Below are positions 1 through 7,977 of a stretch of DNA of 24,756 nt, piece after piece. The DNA is from UBA7398 sp963978235 (GTDB lineage: Bacteria; Actinomycetota; Actinomycetes; Nanopelagicales; Nanopelagicaceae), in assembly GCA_963978235.1 (NCBI GenBank), contig CAXBQM010000007.1, forward strand, positions 1 to 24,756, read 5' to 3'. Within the stretch, counting starts at the first letter, position 1. Every line of letters starts with the position of its first letter. The notes beneath the pieces were generated by a model that was not told the DNA's origin, did not search any database, and saw only the letters and a list, made by a program, of their open reading frames with translations. The position numbers were made by a program, and so were the translations under genes.

Positions 1-717
1 GTAGATGACATTCTCTGAATCTTCAGCGCGCATCGCATTTGGCGACGGGCGATCAAACCCCAGCAGGCCATATGGATTGTCCTCCACGATAAAAATCTTC
101 TCGTTCCGACAGATCTCCAAGATTTCAGTTCGGCGATCTGCAGACAAAAGAACCCCAGATGGGTTTTGATAGTTGGGAATGAGATAGAGAAACTTAATTT
201 TTCGACCAGAGAAACGGACGGTCCGAATTGCTTCGCGGAGCGCCTCCGGAATCAATCCATGGTCATCAAGTGCGATATGAACTACTTGGGCTTGATACTG
301 CTGAAATGTTCCCAGCGCTCCAACATATGAAGGGGCTTCGGCTAACACCACATCACCTGGATCAATAAATATTCGCGAAATTAAATCCAGCGCTTGTTGC
401 GAACCTGTCGTCACAACAACGTCGTCCGCATTAGCGCGAATTCCTTCTAACGCCATCACATCAAGAATTTGTTCGCGCAATTTTGGATGACCTTGTCCCG
501 ATCCATATTGCAGCGCTTCTTGCCCATTTTCCTTCACTAATTTTTCAACGAGCGTTCCCATCATCTCCATGGGAAGTGCAGAGAGATTTGGCATTCCGCC
601 CGCAAGCGAAACAATCTCCGGACGTGAAGCAACTGCAAAGAGCGAGCGAATTTCACTCGCATGCATACCAAGTGTTCGTTGCGCGTAACGCTCAGTTAAG
701 TGCTCTACTTCAGTCAT
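1..717 (-). CDS. PLP-dependent class I/II aminotransferase (5' part; 3' end beyond window)
   Basis: Translating the minus strand from the ATG at 717 gives 239 open codons running off the left edge, so the C-terminal part is missing. The fold is a cytoplasmic fold-type I aminotransferase of the 2-aminoadipate/MocR-catalytic-domain type. Visible motifs are YGSGQGHPKLR (71-81), the PNYQNPSG loop (181-188) whose Asn contacts the PLP hydroxyl, and VEDNPYGLL (211-219) whose Asp contacts the pyridine nitrogen. The PLP-binding Lys would follow about 15 residues later and is outside the window. No N-terminal HTH is present, so it is an enzyme and not a MocR regulator. Its ATG overlaps the cwlM-like stop as ATGA (714-717), which implies translational coupling. 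Substrate cannot be assigned; aromatic or branched amino acids or 2-aminoadipate are all possible. Confidence 0.88.
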   Translation of the reverse strand, partial: MTEVEHLTERYAQRTLGMHASEIRSLFAVASRPEIVSLAGGMPNLSALPMEMMGTLVEKLVKENGQEALQYGSGQGHPKLREQILDVMALEGIRANADDVVVTTGSQQALDLISRIFIDPGDVVLAEAPSYVGALGTFQQYQAQVVHIALDDHGLIPEALREAIRTVRFSGRKIKFLYLIPNYQNPSGVLLSADRRTEILEICRNEKIFIVEDNPYGLLGFDRPSPNAMRAEDSENVIY

Positions 718-1847
718 CGTCGAATTCCTGCTCGTCGTAGATCTTCAATTCGCAGCGTACCTGTTTTCGCATCATCCTCGGCGGATAAATAAAGTCGCTG
801 GATTGCAATCACATATGCCTCCGCGATGAGATCGCGAAATTGCGGATCATTTAATCGATCGGCATCGTGTGGATTAGAGATATAACCAAGATCAGTGCGA
901 ACTGTCGGTGCTTTTGTTAATCGCAACATATCCCACGTCTTTGCATGTGTGCGCAAATTTGTTAAATCAGTACGAGCACAAATCTCTCGTTGTACAAGTG
1001 TTGCAAATCGTTCGCCAACAATCGAGTGAATACCATGTTGATCGCTGCCATAAAAATATGTTGCTACGCCTTGTGCGCGCTCATTCTTGTAACTATCGAC
1101 ATGGAGCGAGATAACTAAGTCAGCGTTGACATTATTTGCAAAGGTAATGCGCTCTGGTTCTAGCGGTGATCGTTCAGTATTTCGCGTCAAATAAACTGAG
1201 ACACCAAGTGCAATTAACCGACCTTCAATTCGTTGCGCAACATCAAAAACGATCTCGGATTCATTAACACCATTAGCTTCTCGACCAACTGTTGTACCGC
1301 CCCAACTTGGGTCAATCACAATGACTTTATCGGCAAGTACTGGACCACGTTTTTCTCGTTTCACCTGATCACGTAGCGCAGACGGTGCACCACCTGAAAC
1401 TGTTCTCATTAACCGCATCAACGCCATTACTGTTGCTGGGCCACATAACCCATCAACAACAACACCGGCCGAACGTTGAAATTCTTTAATTGCAGTTTCA
1501 GTTCTCGCACCAAAAATTCCATCCACTCGCCCACAATCAAAACCCATATCAACCAACCGAGATTGCAATGCGGCTACATCATCACCCCGCATAAGTGGCG
1601 CACCCTGCATTAAGTGCAGAGTTCGATCTCCTAATTTCCAGCGCGCTTCATCAAGTGCGCGAATTGTCATTGCATTAGCGATACCAGAAGCCGTTAATCC
1701 GCGTTCTTGTTGAAAGGCACGAATCGCAACTTCAACGCTCTCGTCATAAAAATCTGTAGGAGCGTTGAGATAACCCAAACGCGTCAATGTACTTGTGATG
1801 ACCGAAACCAGGTCACCGCGATCGCCCGGGTTTAACTCCTCACTCAT
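714..1847 (-). CDS. cwlM: CwlM-like protein: two PG-binding domains plus degenerate Amidase_3 domain
   Basis: This 377-residue protein has two PG_binding_1 repeats (about 8-70 and 85-147) followed by an N-acetylmuramoyl-L-alanine amidase (Amidase_3) domain (about 174-353). No signal peptide is seen (it begins MSEELNPGDRG), so it should be cytoplasmic, like mycobacterial CwlM, which regulates MurA and binds MurJ rather than cutting peptidoglycan. The active site is damaged: the usual DPGHGG reads DPSWGG (179-184), with Trp182 in place of the first zinc His. Glu196 and His249 (SLHVDS) are kept. The late catalytic Glu of the VExGFxSN motif is Asp319 (TDLGYISN). It lies in the same operon as murJ, trxB and trxA, the gene order around Rv3915. 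The start at 1847 has no clear Shine-Dalgarno sequence, 22 bases after trxA, so reinitiation is likely. Domain assignment is firm; the regulatory role is inferred from family and context. Confidence 0.88.
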   Translation of the reverse strand: MSEELNPGDRGDLVSVITSTLTRLGYLNAPTDFYDESVEVAIRAFQQERGLTASGIANAMTIRALDEARWKLGDRTLHLMQGAPLMRGDDVAALQSRLVDMGFDCGRVDGIFGARTETAIKEFQRSAGVVVDGLCGPATVMALMRLMRTVSGGAPSALRDQVKREKRGPVLADKVIVIDPSWGGTTVGREANGVNESEIVFDVAQRIEGRLIALGVSVYLTRNTERSPLEPERITFANNVNADLVISLHVDSYKNERAQGVATYFYGSDQHGIHSIVGERFATLVQREICARTDLTNLRTHAKTWDMLRLTKAPTVRTDLGYISNPHDADRLNDPQFRDLIAEAYVIAIQRLYLSAEDDAKTGTLRIEDLRRAGIRR

Positions 1848-1869
1848 AACCGACAGGCGAGCTCATCAC

Positions 1870-2196
1870 CTAAGCGATGAACTGCTCCAACTCTTTGAGC
1901 AACATTGGTTTTGGCTTTGCGCCAACAATTGTTTTTACAACTTGGCCGCCAACAAAAACGTTCATTGTTGGAATTGAGTTGATGCCATATTGCATCGCAA
2001 TTGCTTGTTCATCATCGGTATTTAATTTAACAATCTTGATCTTTGAACCGTATTCGCTAGCAATCTCTTCAAGAATTGGCGCAACTGCGCGGCAAGGTCC
2101 ACACCATTCAGCCCAGAAATCGACCAGCACTGGTGTGCTGCTCTTCAACACGACATCGCTGAAATTTGCTGACGTTACTGCTTCTGTTGCTCCCAT
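1870..2196 (-). CDS. trxA: Thioredoxin
   Basis: A 108-residue cytoplasmic thioredoxin that passes electrons from TrxB to disulfide substrates. It shows the WCGPC active site (31-35), the buried Asp before it (D26 in VDFWAE) and the cis-Pro loop (SIPT, Pro76), and its length is standard. The frame stays open upstream to 2391, but the start is set at ATG 2196: it gives the normal N-terminus and has an AGGGAG Shine-Dalgarno sequence about 8 bases upstream. The longer reading would add 65 residues that overlap the 3' end of trxB and have no thioredoxin match. It follows trxB by 52 bases, the classical trxB-trxA pair. Confidence 0.97.
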   Translation of the reverse strand: MGATEAVTSANFSDVVLKSSTPVLVDFWAEWCGPCRAVAPILEEIASEYGSKIKIVKLNTDDEQAIAMQYGINSIPTMNVFVGGQVVKTIVGAKPKPMLLKELEQFIA

Positions 2197-2248
2197 TAGT
2201 TTCTCCCTCTTATATGTTTTCTCGTACTTCAAATAACTAGATCTACTT

Positions 2249-3181
2249 CTAATGACCAGAGAGGAATCTTTCCGCATCGAGGGCAGCCTGACAGCCCGAA
2301 CCCGCCGCGGTAATCGCTTGGCGGTAGGTGTGATCGACCAAGTCACCGCACGCAAAGACGCCTGTGAGGTTGGTCCGCGTGGAACGGCCATCCACCACTA
2401 CGTAACCCTCGTTATCCAAGGTGATCTGCCCCTTGAGAAGCTCACTTCGCGGCAGGTGTCCAATAGCTACGAACAGCCCGGTCACATCTTTTTGAAAAGT
2501 TTCGCCTGTGACGGTATTTCGCAGAGATAAACCCACAACTTTATCGTCACCTAAAACATCAATGACTTCGGTATTAAAAATAAATTCAATTTTTGGATTT
2601 GCTTGCGCGCGCTCTGCCATGATTTTCGAAGCACGAAGTGAATCGCGACGATGAATGAGATAAACCTTGCTCGCAAACTTTGTTAAGAAGTTTGCTTCTT
2701 CCATCGCAGAATCGCCACCGCCAACAACTGCAATCTCTTGATTGCGGAAAAAGAAACCATCACACGTTGCACACCATGAGACACCGCGACCAGATAAACG
2801 TTTCTCGTTCTCTAAACCAATTTCCTTATACGCAGAACCGGTTGCCAAAATCACTGCTTTGGCTTGCACAGTATTTCCAGAACCATCTTTCAAAACTTTT
2901 ATATCGCTATCTAGTTTCATTTCAACAATGTCATCTGTAATTAACTTTGCACCAAAACGAAGCGCTTGCTTTCGCATTTGATCCATCAAATCTGGACCCA
3001 TAATTCCATGTTCAAAACCAGGAAAATTTTCAACTTCAGTGGTGTTCATCAGCGCACCACCTGCAGTCACTGAACCTTCATAAACAATGGGGTTGAGTTG
3101 CGCGCGAGCTGCATAGACTGCAGCGGTATAGCCAGCAGGGCCAGATCCAACAATGACAACTTCGTGTATTTCGCTACTCAC
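2249..3181 (-). CDS. trxB: Thioredoxin-disulfide reductase
   Basis: A 310-residue flavoenzyme that uses NADPH to reduce thioredoxin. The FAD Rossmann motif GSGPAGYTAA (12-21), the redox pair CATC (137-140), the NADPH motif GGGDSA (154-159), the HRRDSLRAS phosphate-binding segment and the C-terminal FAD loop around FACGDLVD are all present, and the length is typical. The start codon is GTG at 3181, with a GGTGG Shine-Dalgarno-like stretch just upstream. Only 9 bases separate it from the murJ stop. In mycobacteria sigM and its anti-sigma gene lie at this point; here they are absent. Confidence 0.97.
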   Translation of the reverse strand: MSSEIHEVVIVGSGPAGYTAAVYAARAQLNPIVYEGSVTAGGALMNTTEVENFPGFEHGIMGPDLMDQMRKQALRFGAKLITDDIVEMKLDSDIKVLKDGSGNTVQAKAVILATGSAYKEIGLENEKRLSGRGVSWCATCDGFFFRNQEIAVVGGGDSAMEEANFLTKFASKVYLIHRRDSLRASKIMAERAQANPKIEFIFNTEVIDVLGDDKVVGLSLRNTVTGETFQKDVTGLFVAIGHLPRSELLKGQITLDNEGYVVVDGRSTRTNLTGVFACGDLVDHTYRQAITAAGSGCQAALDAERFLSGH

Positions 3182-3190
3182 ACCGCCACC

Positions 3191-4798
3191 TTATCGCCTA
3201 GAACTTCGTCTGAATATCAACTGCATTACGTCATTGATCTCATCGACTTTAAGCGCCTTTGCTACGACGAGAAATCCAGAAAAGCTAATAGCAAGAACAA
3301 TGAAGAGTAGTGCGCTATTCCCGCCGGGGATCGAATCAGTATTTATTGCTTGAAGCATGAAATACATCGGGGCAATCACAACGCATGATGCAACCGCCAA
3401 CCTCCCATAAATCCCCATAAACCCACGTTTTTCGATAACACCGCTCTCTTTTTCGAGGAGAAGAAACGTCACGAAACTTCCCACCCAATAACTAATAGTG
3501 AACGCCGCTGCCAATCCCACCGTGATCCATCGCGTGGGCAGGATTAAAAATCCAATAAGAGAGAGCACAATCGCTACGCCATTGATGATGAGATTTGCTC
3601 GTACTTGAGCACGAGTATTTTCAAAAGCATTGAGTCCACGAATCGCTATGAGGTTGATACTTAATGGAATTGTGGCAAGTGCAAATGCCGCTAAAACATA
3701 TCCGATATAACGAGCATCATTACTACTAATTCCAAAAAACAGAACATCGGAAATCAATGAACCAAATGCAAGAAAGAGCGCCGCACTTGGAACAGTGACA
3801 ACACCGACTAGTCTGATTGCTTTGATTAATTGTTCACGTAATTTCGCCAAATCATTATCAATAACAAAGGATGACAGTTTGGGCAAGATTGCAGTAACAA
3901 CAGAGATAGTGACAATCGAGTGCGGTAAGAGCAGAATCAAATACGCGTTGCTATATGGCGTATATCCAACTCCATAACTAATCCCCTCAGCTAGCGCTTT
4001 GACTGAAGCGCGTGTAGCAAGGTTTACCGTGATGAGATAACCAATTTGTGAGATCAGTACAAAGAGAACAGTCCACCCAGCTAAACGAATTGAGTGGCCA
4101 AGACCAGAACCACGCCAATCAAACCGTGGACGCAAGGAAATCTTCGCTCGACGTAAAACGGGAATGAGCACCAAAGCCTGTACTAAGACACCAAGAGTTG
4201 TACCCAAACCAAGCCATCGGACTTGTTCGTTGGTAATTCCGTCAAACGTTAACTCAGATGAAAGAAAGGAAGCGAATACTGAAATAGCAACCACATTATT
4301 GAGAATCGGTGCCCACATCATTGGTCCAAAAATCGATCGCGCATTTGCAATCTGACCTAGTAGGGCAAATACCCCCATAAAAAATATCTGTGGCAGGCAG
4401 TACCGCATGAATGCGAGCGTTAATTCATAGCTTTTCCCACTAAAAGTAGGGGCATAAAAACTTACAAATATCGGCGCAAGAAGGATTGCAAGGACGGTGA
4501 GGATCAGCAATATCGAGCTGACAAAAGTAAAGAGGCGGGAGATATATGCACTGCCACCATCGGCTGCTCTCGATTGTCGAACAATCTGCGGTACAAAAAC
4601 TGCGGTGAGTGCACCACCAACAATTAAGTTGTAGATGATGTTAGGCATCGTATTACCTACGTTGTACGTATCACCAAGTACTGCTGTTCCGAGAATGGCG
4701 ACAAGCAGAAGATTTCGTACCAACCCGGTAATTCTTGAAAGCAAAGTTCCAACTGCCATGATTGACGATGAACGAATTATTTGTAATTCATCACTCAT
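3191..4798 (-). CDS. murJ: Lipid II flippase MurJ (MviN)
   Basis: A 535-residue polytopic membrane protein with about 14 hydrophobic segments, of the MurJ/MviN branch of the MOP superfamily. It moves lipid II across the cytoplasmic membrane for wall synthesis. The N-terminus carries the family pattern SSSIMAVGTLLSRITGLVRN, with Arg22 and Arg28 at the positions of the cavity arginines. The mycobacterial homologue is about twice as long because it adds a cytoplasmic pseudokinase and an extracellular domain. This protein ends in a short basic tail (FRRSSRR) after the last membrane segment, so PknB/FhaA-type control through that domain is not possible here. The ATG overlaps the preceding gene's stop by 8 bases. 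Confidence 0.95.
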   Translation of the reverse strand: MSDELQIIRSSSIMAVGTLLSRITGLVRNLLLVAILGTAVLGDTYNVGNTMPNIIYNLIVGGALTAVFVPQIVRQSRAADGGSAYISRLFTFVSSILLILTVLAILLAPIFVSFYAPTFSGKSYELTLAFMRYCLPQIFFMGVFALLGQIANARSIFGPMMWAPILNNVVAISVFASFLSSELTFDGITNEQVRWLGLGTTLGVLVQALVLIPVLRRAKISLRPRFDWRGSGLGHSIRLAGWTVLFVLISQIGYLITVNLATRASVKALAEGISYGVGYTPYSNAYLILLLPHSIVTISVVTAILPKLSSFVIDNDLAKLREQLIKAIRLVGVVTVPSAALFLAFGSLISDVLFFGISSNDARYIGYVLAAFALATIPLSINLIAIRGLNAFENTRAQVRANLIINGVAIVLSLIGFLILPTRWITVGLAAAFTISYWVGSFVTFLLLEKESGVIEKRGFMGIYGRLAVASCVVIAPMYFMLQAINTDSIPGGNSALLFIVLAISFSGFLVVAKALKVDEINDVMQLIFRRSSRR

Positions 4799-5933
4799 GT
4801 TTTTTCTTCTTTACTCGTCGGACGCTCTGAGTGACACCGGCAAGCAATAACACGATTGCAGAAATTGTAGTAATCCACGTTGCGATGGGGCTAATAACCG
4901 ATAATCGCAGTGGCAGCGAAGCCGAATTTCCCACCGATGTGCCGTCGGCAGATTTTAATTGCACAAGCAAAGTGGAATTACCAGAAGCGATTACGTGTAA
5001 TTTAATCGGAACAATTAATTTTGATTGTGCGGGAATTGTGACATCTCGAATCGGTGAAACCGTTACTTTGCCATTGAGCGGTGAAACAACGACTGAGACG
5101 GTAACGTCTTTATTAAAACCATTAACGATTGTCATCGGAATCTTTTCTCGTTCCGATGTAATGGTGTACTTACCGACGACAATTCTGAGCCGCTTATTAA
5201 GCGCTTGAAAATCTTTGAGAAATGCGCGCGAGTATCGGATGGAATCATCGCGAGTAAGGGCTGGATTTGTTAATTGCGCAATTCCTAATCGGTACGGATC
5301 GGTATCTTGAATATCGACAACTTTGAGATAGCCCTTGAGATTTTTTCGAATGAAGTTATACGTATCTTGAGTTTCACCAGGAATCCGTGGTGTTTTTTCG
5401 CCCGGAAAACTAGGAGTGACATCTACATACTTTCCAACATAAAAGCCCACCTTGAGTTGTGAATTTGCCTCATAAAACTTCAATTCATTGGGGGCTACTT
5501 GTTGGAGCCAACGCGTCGCCGGTGCACCATAAGGAAGCGCAAGTACTGGATTGATGCGCGTGACTTGTTTAAGCGCCGATAACCAACTCGTTGCAACATT
5601 CATCCCAGTCCCTGGCACCAATTCACCGCTCTTACCAGCAACTCGAACCGAATACCCATCAACCATGGCTGCAACTTGATCAAGAAGTGCCGCATCGATG
5701 TACCAAACTTTATTTACTTTTGAAGGAGTGAAGACAAGTTGACCGAGCCGCTGACTTGGCAACAACAAGGTAGCAAGTTGATCATCATAGAAAGTGCCAT
5801 CGAGTCCCATATGAGGTCGCTCAGTCAAGATAACCGGAACTTGATCTGCTGCCCGCGCAGGTAAAGCGCCAACAAGAAGCAGTGAACCACTAAAAAATAG
5901 AAGTGCACAAGCAGCGGCAAATAATTTTTTCAT
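4791..5933 (-). CDS. Secreted, membrane-anchored protein of the Rv3909/DUF6049 type (shortened)
   Basis: A 380-residue protein with a signal peptide (hydrophobic core about 5-23, likely cut after ARA at 26-28), an extracytoplasmic domain, and one C-terminal membrane segment (about 351-368) followed by the basic tail VRRVKKKKHE. The bulk of the chain should be outside the cell. The C-terminal 100 residues before the anchor are valine- and threonine-rich and look like an immunoglobulin-like beta-sandwich. Position between murJ and a Nudix gene matches Rv3909 of mycobacteria, and I assign it mainly on that basis. The mycobacterial protein is roughly 800 residues, so this copy would be less than half that length. 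No catalytic motif is visible and the function is unknown; a link to wall assembly is inferred from murJ. Its ATG overlaps the Nudix stop as ATGA. Confidence 0.75.
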   Translation of the reverse strand: MKKLFAAACALLFFSGSLLLVGALPARAADQVPVILTERPHMGLDGTFYDDQLATLLLPSQRLGQLVFTPSKVNKVWYIDAALLDQVAAMVDGYSVRVAGKSGELVPGTGMNVATSWLSALKQVTRINPVLALPYGAPATRWLQQVAPNELKFYEANSQLKVGFYVGKYVDVTPSFPGEKTPRIPGETQDTYNFIRKNLKGYLKVVDIQDTDPYRLGIAQLTNPALTRDDSIRYSRAFLKDFQALNKRLRIVVGKYTITSEREKIPMTIVNGFNKDVTVSVVVSPLNGKVTVSPIRDVTIPAQSKLIVPIKLHVIASGNSTLLVQLKSADGTSVGNSASLPLRLSVISPIATWITTISAIVLLLAGVTQSVRRVKKKKHE

Positions 5934-6499
5934 AGTTTTAATTCGCCAGATCGTTGAATCAATTTGCGTTCATCCGGATAAGCCAACATCTCAACGATTT
6001 TTTCAAGTGGAAACCATTGCACATCATCAACTTCCGTGACTTGTGGCGCTAATCGTCCACCTACTTCTTTAAATAAGAAGTGATGGACAGTTTTATGAAT
6101 TCTTTTTCCGCCGGCCATAAACCAGAAATCAATAACGCCAAGCGATCGCGCTATCTCACTATGGATTCCAGTCTCTTCGGCAACTTCACGCATCGCAGCT
6201 TGCTCTGGTGTTTCGCCGGCTTCAATATGTCCTTTGGGTAAAGACCACAAAAGTTTCTCTTTACTCTGGTCTTTAATATCGCGACGCCCAATTAGTAAAC
6301 CTTTTGTACCCGTTGCATCAATAACTAATCCGCCCGCACTTGTTTCATCAACACGTTTTGCATATGGCCGTTTCCCACTATTTTTTCCCGAATTTTTTCC
6401 GGGTTGTGATCTGCCATGAGGATTTTTCTTATGTGGGGGACGTTTCCGCCGTCGCTTCTTACGCGCATCTTCGCCGCCCGCACTAGGTGCCGGGGTCAT
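5930..6499 (-). CDS. Nudix hydrolase with basic N-terminal tail
   Basis: A 189-residue protein. Residues 1-49 are very rich in Lys, Arg, Pro and Gly (for example RKKRRRKRPPHKK) and look disordered. Residues about 53-185 are a Nudix domain with a complete box, G90-x5-E96-x7-R104-E105-x-x-E108-E109-x-G111, so it should be an active metal-dependent pyrophosphohydrolase. The position beside pcnA matches Rv3908 (mutT4). Substrate is uncertain: (d)NTPs, diadenosine polyphosphates or NDP-sugars are possible. The basic tail suggests nucleic-acid or ribosome binding, which is inference. It heads the 7-gene minus-strand operon. There is no Shine-Dalgarno sequence, but a TACCCT -10 element ends 6 bases before the ATG, which suggests a leaderless message. 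Confidence 0.9.
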   Translation of the reverse strand: MTPAPSAGGEDARKKRRRKRPPHKKNPHGRSQPGKNSGKNSGKRPYAKRVDETSAGGLVIDATGTKGLLIGRRDIKDQSKEKLLWSLPKGHIEAGETPEQAAMREVAEETGIHSEIARSLGVIDFWFMAGGKRIHKTVHHFLFKEVGGRLAPQVTEVDDVQWFPLEKIVEMLAYPDERKLIQRSGELKL

Positions 6500-6505
6500 G
6501 TCGGA

Positions 6506-6511
6506 AGGGTA
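6506..6511 (-). promoter_or_regulatory. -10 element for the Nudix-murJ-trx-cwlM operon (leaderless)
   Basis: On the minus strand TACCCT is followed by six bases (TCCGAC) and then the ATG at 6499. Transcription would start at or next to the A of ATG, and no Shine-Dalgarno sequence is present. It lies 6 bp from the oppositely directed pcnA -10 element. No convincing -35 is seen. Confidence 0.6.
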
Positions 6512-6517
6512 CTCGTC

Positions 6518-6523
6518 TAACCT
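6518..6523 (+). promoter_or_regulatory. -10 element for pcnA (leaderless)
   Basis: TAACCT is followed by eight bases (tgggcgtt) and then ATG at 6532, which suits a transcript starting at the start codon. No Shine-Dalgarno sequence is present. The position also supports 6532 over the upstream in-frame codon at 6487. Confidence 0.6.
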
Positions 6524-6531
6524 TGGGCGTT

Positions 6532-7977
6532 ATGAGTACGCCAGCGCAAGCCGCGCAAGAAATTGCGATTGCAACTCTGCAATCACACGCACCGCAAGCG
6601 CGCTCACTCGCTGATGAATTTAAAAAGAATGGATTTCGCCTCGCACTTGTTGGTGGTCCCGTTCGTGATGCAATTCTAGGAAAACTCTCCAACGATTTAG
6701 ATTTCACAACTGATGCGCGACCTCAGGATACGAAGAAAATACTTAACTCGTGGGCAGATTCTGTCTGGGAGCCAGGAATTCAATTTGGAACAGTTGCTGG
6801 CAAAAAAGGCGATATCACTGTCGAAGTCACCACATATCGCAGCGAAAAATATGATCCCAACAGTCGCAAACCAGAAGTTAATTTTGGCGATTCGATAGAA
6901 GGAGATTTAGGGCGGCGAGATTTCACAGTTAACTCGATGGCGCTAGAACTCACGACCGAAACTCCAGAATTTATTGATCCACACAACGGAGTGATGGATT
7001 TAGCAAAACAAGTGCTTAAAACTCCGCGCGCTGCTACTGAACTTTTTAACGATGACCCACTTCGAATGCTCCGCGCTGCACGATTCGCGAGCCAACTTAA
7101 CTTTGCCGTGGATGACGAGGTAATTGCGGCAATGAAGGATATGGCGGAACGAATCACAATCATCTCCGCAGAGCGGGTTCGAGAAGAATTTACAAAACTC
7201 ATCATGTCGAATAACCCGCGTATCGGAATAACACTTCTGGTTGAAACTGGGCTGGCAGAAATACTTATTCCAGAAATCCCTAAATTGCGGCTGGAAGTTG
7301 ATGAGCACCATCATCACAAGGATGTGTACGAACACACTCTTACCGTGGTCGAGCAAGCAATGGCGCTTGAAGAACGGCTAGGCGGGCCAAACCTTGTGAT
7401 TCGATTAGCAGCGCTGCTACATGACATCGGAAAGCCAAAAACACGAGCACTACTTCCTGGCGGTGGAGTCTCATTTCATCATCATGAAGTTGTAGGTGCT
7501 CGAATGGCGCGAGAACGAATGCGTAAATTGCGGTTTGATAATGAAACGGTTGAAGCAGTCGGAACACTTGTATTTCTTCACCTACGTTTTCATGGTTATG
7601 GCGACGGTGACTGGACCGATTCAGCAGTGCGTCGATATGTGCGAGATTCCGGCGAACTCCTTACCCATCTCCACGTTCTTACGCGCGCTGATTGCACCAC
7701 ACGAAATAAACGCAAAGCCGAAGCACTTGCTCACACATACGATCAATTAGAAGCGCGCATTGCTCAACTCATGGAAGAAGAAGAGCTCAATAAAATCCGG
7801 CCAGATATTGATGGAAACGAGATCATGAAAATTCTCAACATCAAAGCTGGTCCTGCAGTGGGTAAGGCATATAACCATTTACTCGAACTTCGATTGGAAC
7901 ATGGCCCACTAGGTGAGGTTCGAGCAAAAGAAGAGTTACTTAAGTGGTGGGACGTTTATCAGCGTGAAAATTCTTAA
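6532..7977 (+). CDS. pcnA: CCA tRNA nucleotidyltransferase with HD domain
   Basis: From ATG 6532 this encodes 481 residues. It is a class II nucleotidyltransferase that adds or repairs the 3' CCA of tRNAs. The head domain shows GGPVRDAIL (41-49) and the metal-binding DLD (55-57), then motifs RRDFTVNSMA and DDPLRMLRAARFASQL. The C-terminal half has an HD phosphohydrolase domain with HHHHKDVYEHT (259-269) and LLHDIGKPK (295-303). This is the actinobacterial Rv3907c form. The frame extends upstream to 6487, but that part overlaps the divergent Nudix gene and has no family match. It is divergent from the Nudix operon with 32 bp between starts. Its 3' end overlaps the convergent MFS gene by 38 bases. 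The tRNA-Gly in this window lacks an encoded CCA, which fits a need for this enzyme. Confidence 0.94.
   Translation: MSTPAQAAQEIAIATLQSHAPQARSLADEFKKNGFRLALVGGPVRDAILGKLSNDLDFTTDARPQDTKKILNSWADSVWEPGIQFGTVAGKKGDITVEVTTYRSEKYDPNSRKPEVNFGDSIEGDLGRRDFTVNSMALELTTETPEFIDPHNGVMDLAKQVLKTPRAATELFNDDPLRMLRAARFASQLNFAVDDEVIAAMKDMAERITIISAERVREEFTKLIMSNNPRIGITLLVETGLAEILIPEIPKLRLEVDEHHHHKDVYEHTLTVVEQAMALEERLGGPNLVIRLAALLHDIGKPKTRALLPGGGVSFHHHEVVGARMARERMRKLRFDNETVEAVGTLVFLHLRFHGYGDGDWTDSAVRRYVRDSGELLTHLHVLTRADCTTRNKRKAEALAHTYDQLEARIAQLMEEEELNKIRPDIDGNEIMKILNIKAGPAVGKAYNHLLELRLEHGPLGEVRAKEELLKWWDVYQRENS

Noticed and set aside
2197..2391. Extension of the thioredoxin frame by 65 residues upstream
   Set aside because: It overlaps the 3' end of trxB, has no thioredoxin match, and the ATG at 2196 has a good Shine-Dalgarno sequence.
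6487..6531. Longer pcnA start at 6487
   Set aside because: It overlaps the divergent Nudix gene and the promoter, and adds residues outside the family; ATG 6532 has a properly spaced -10 element.
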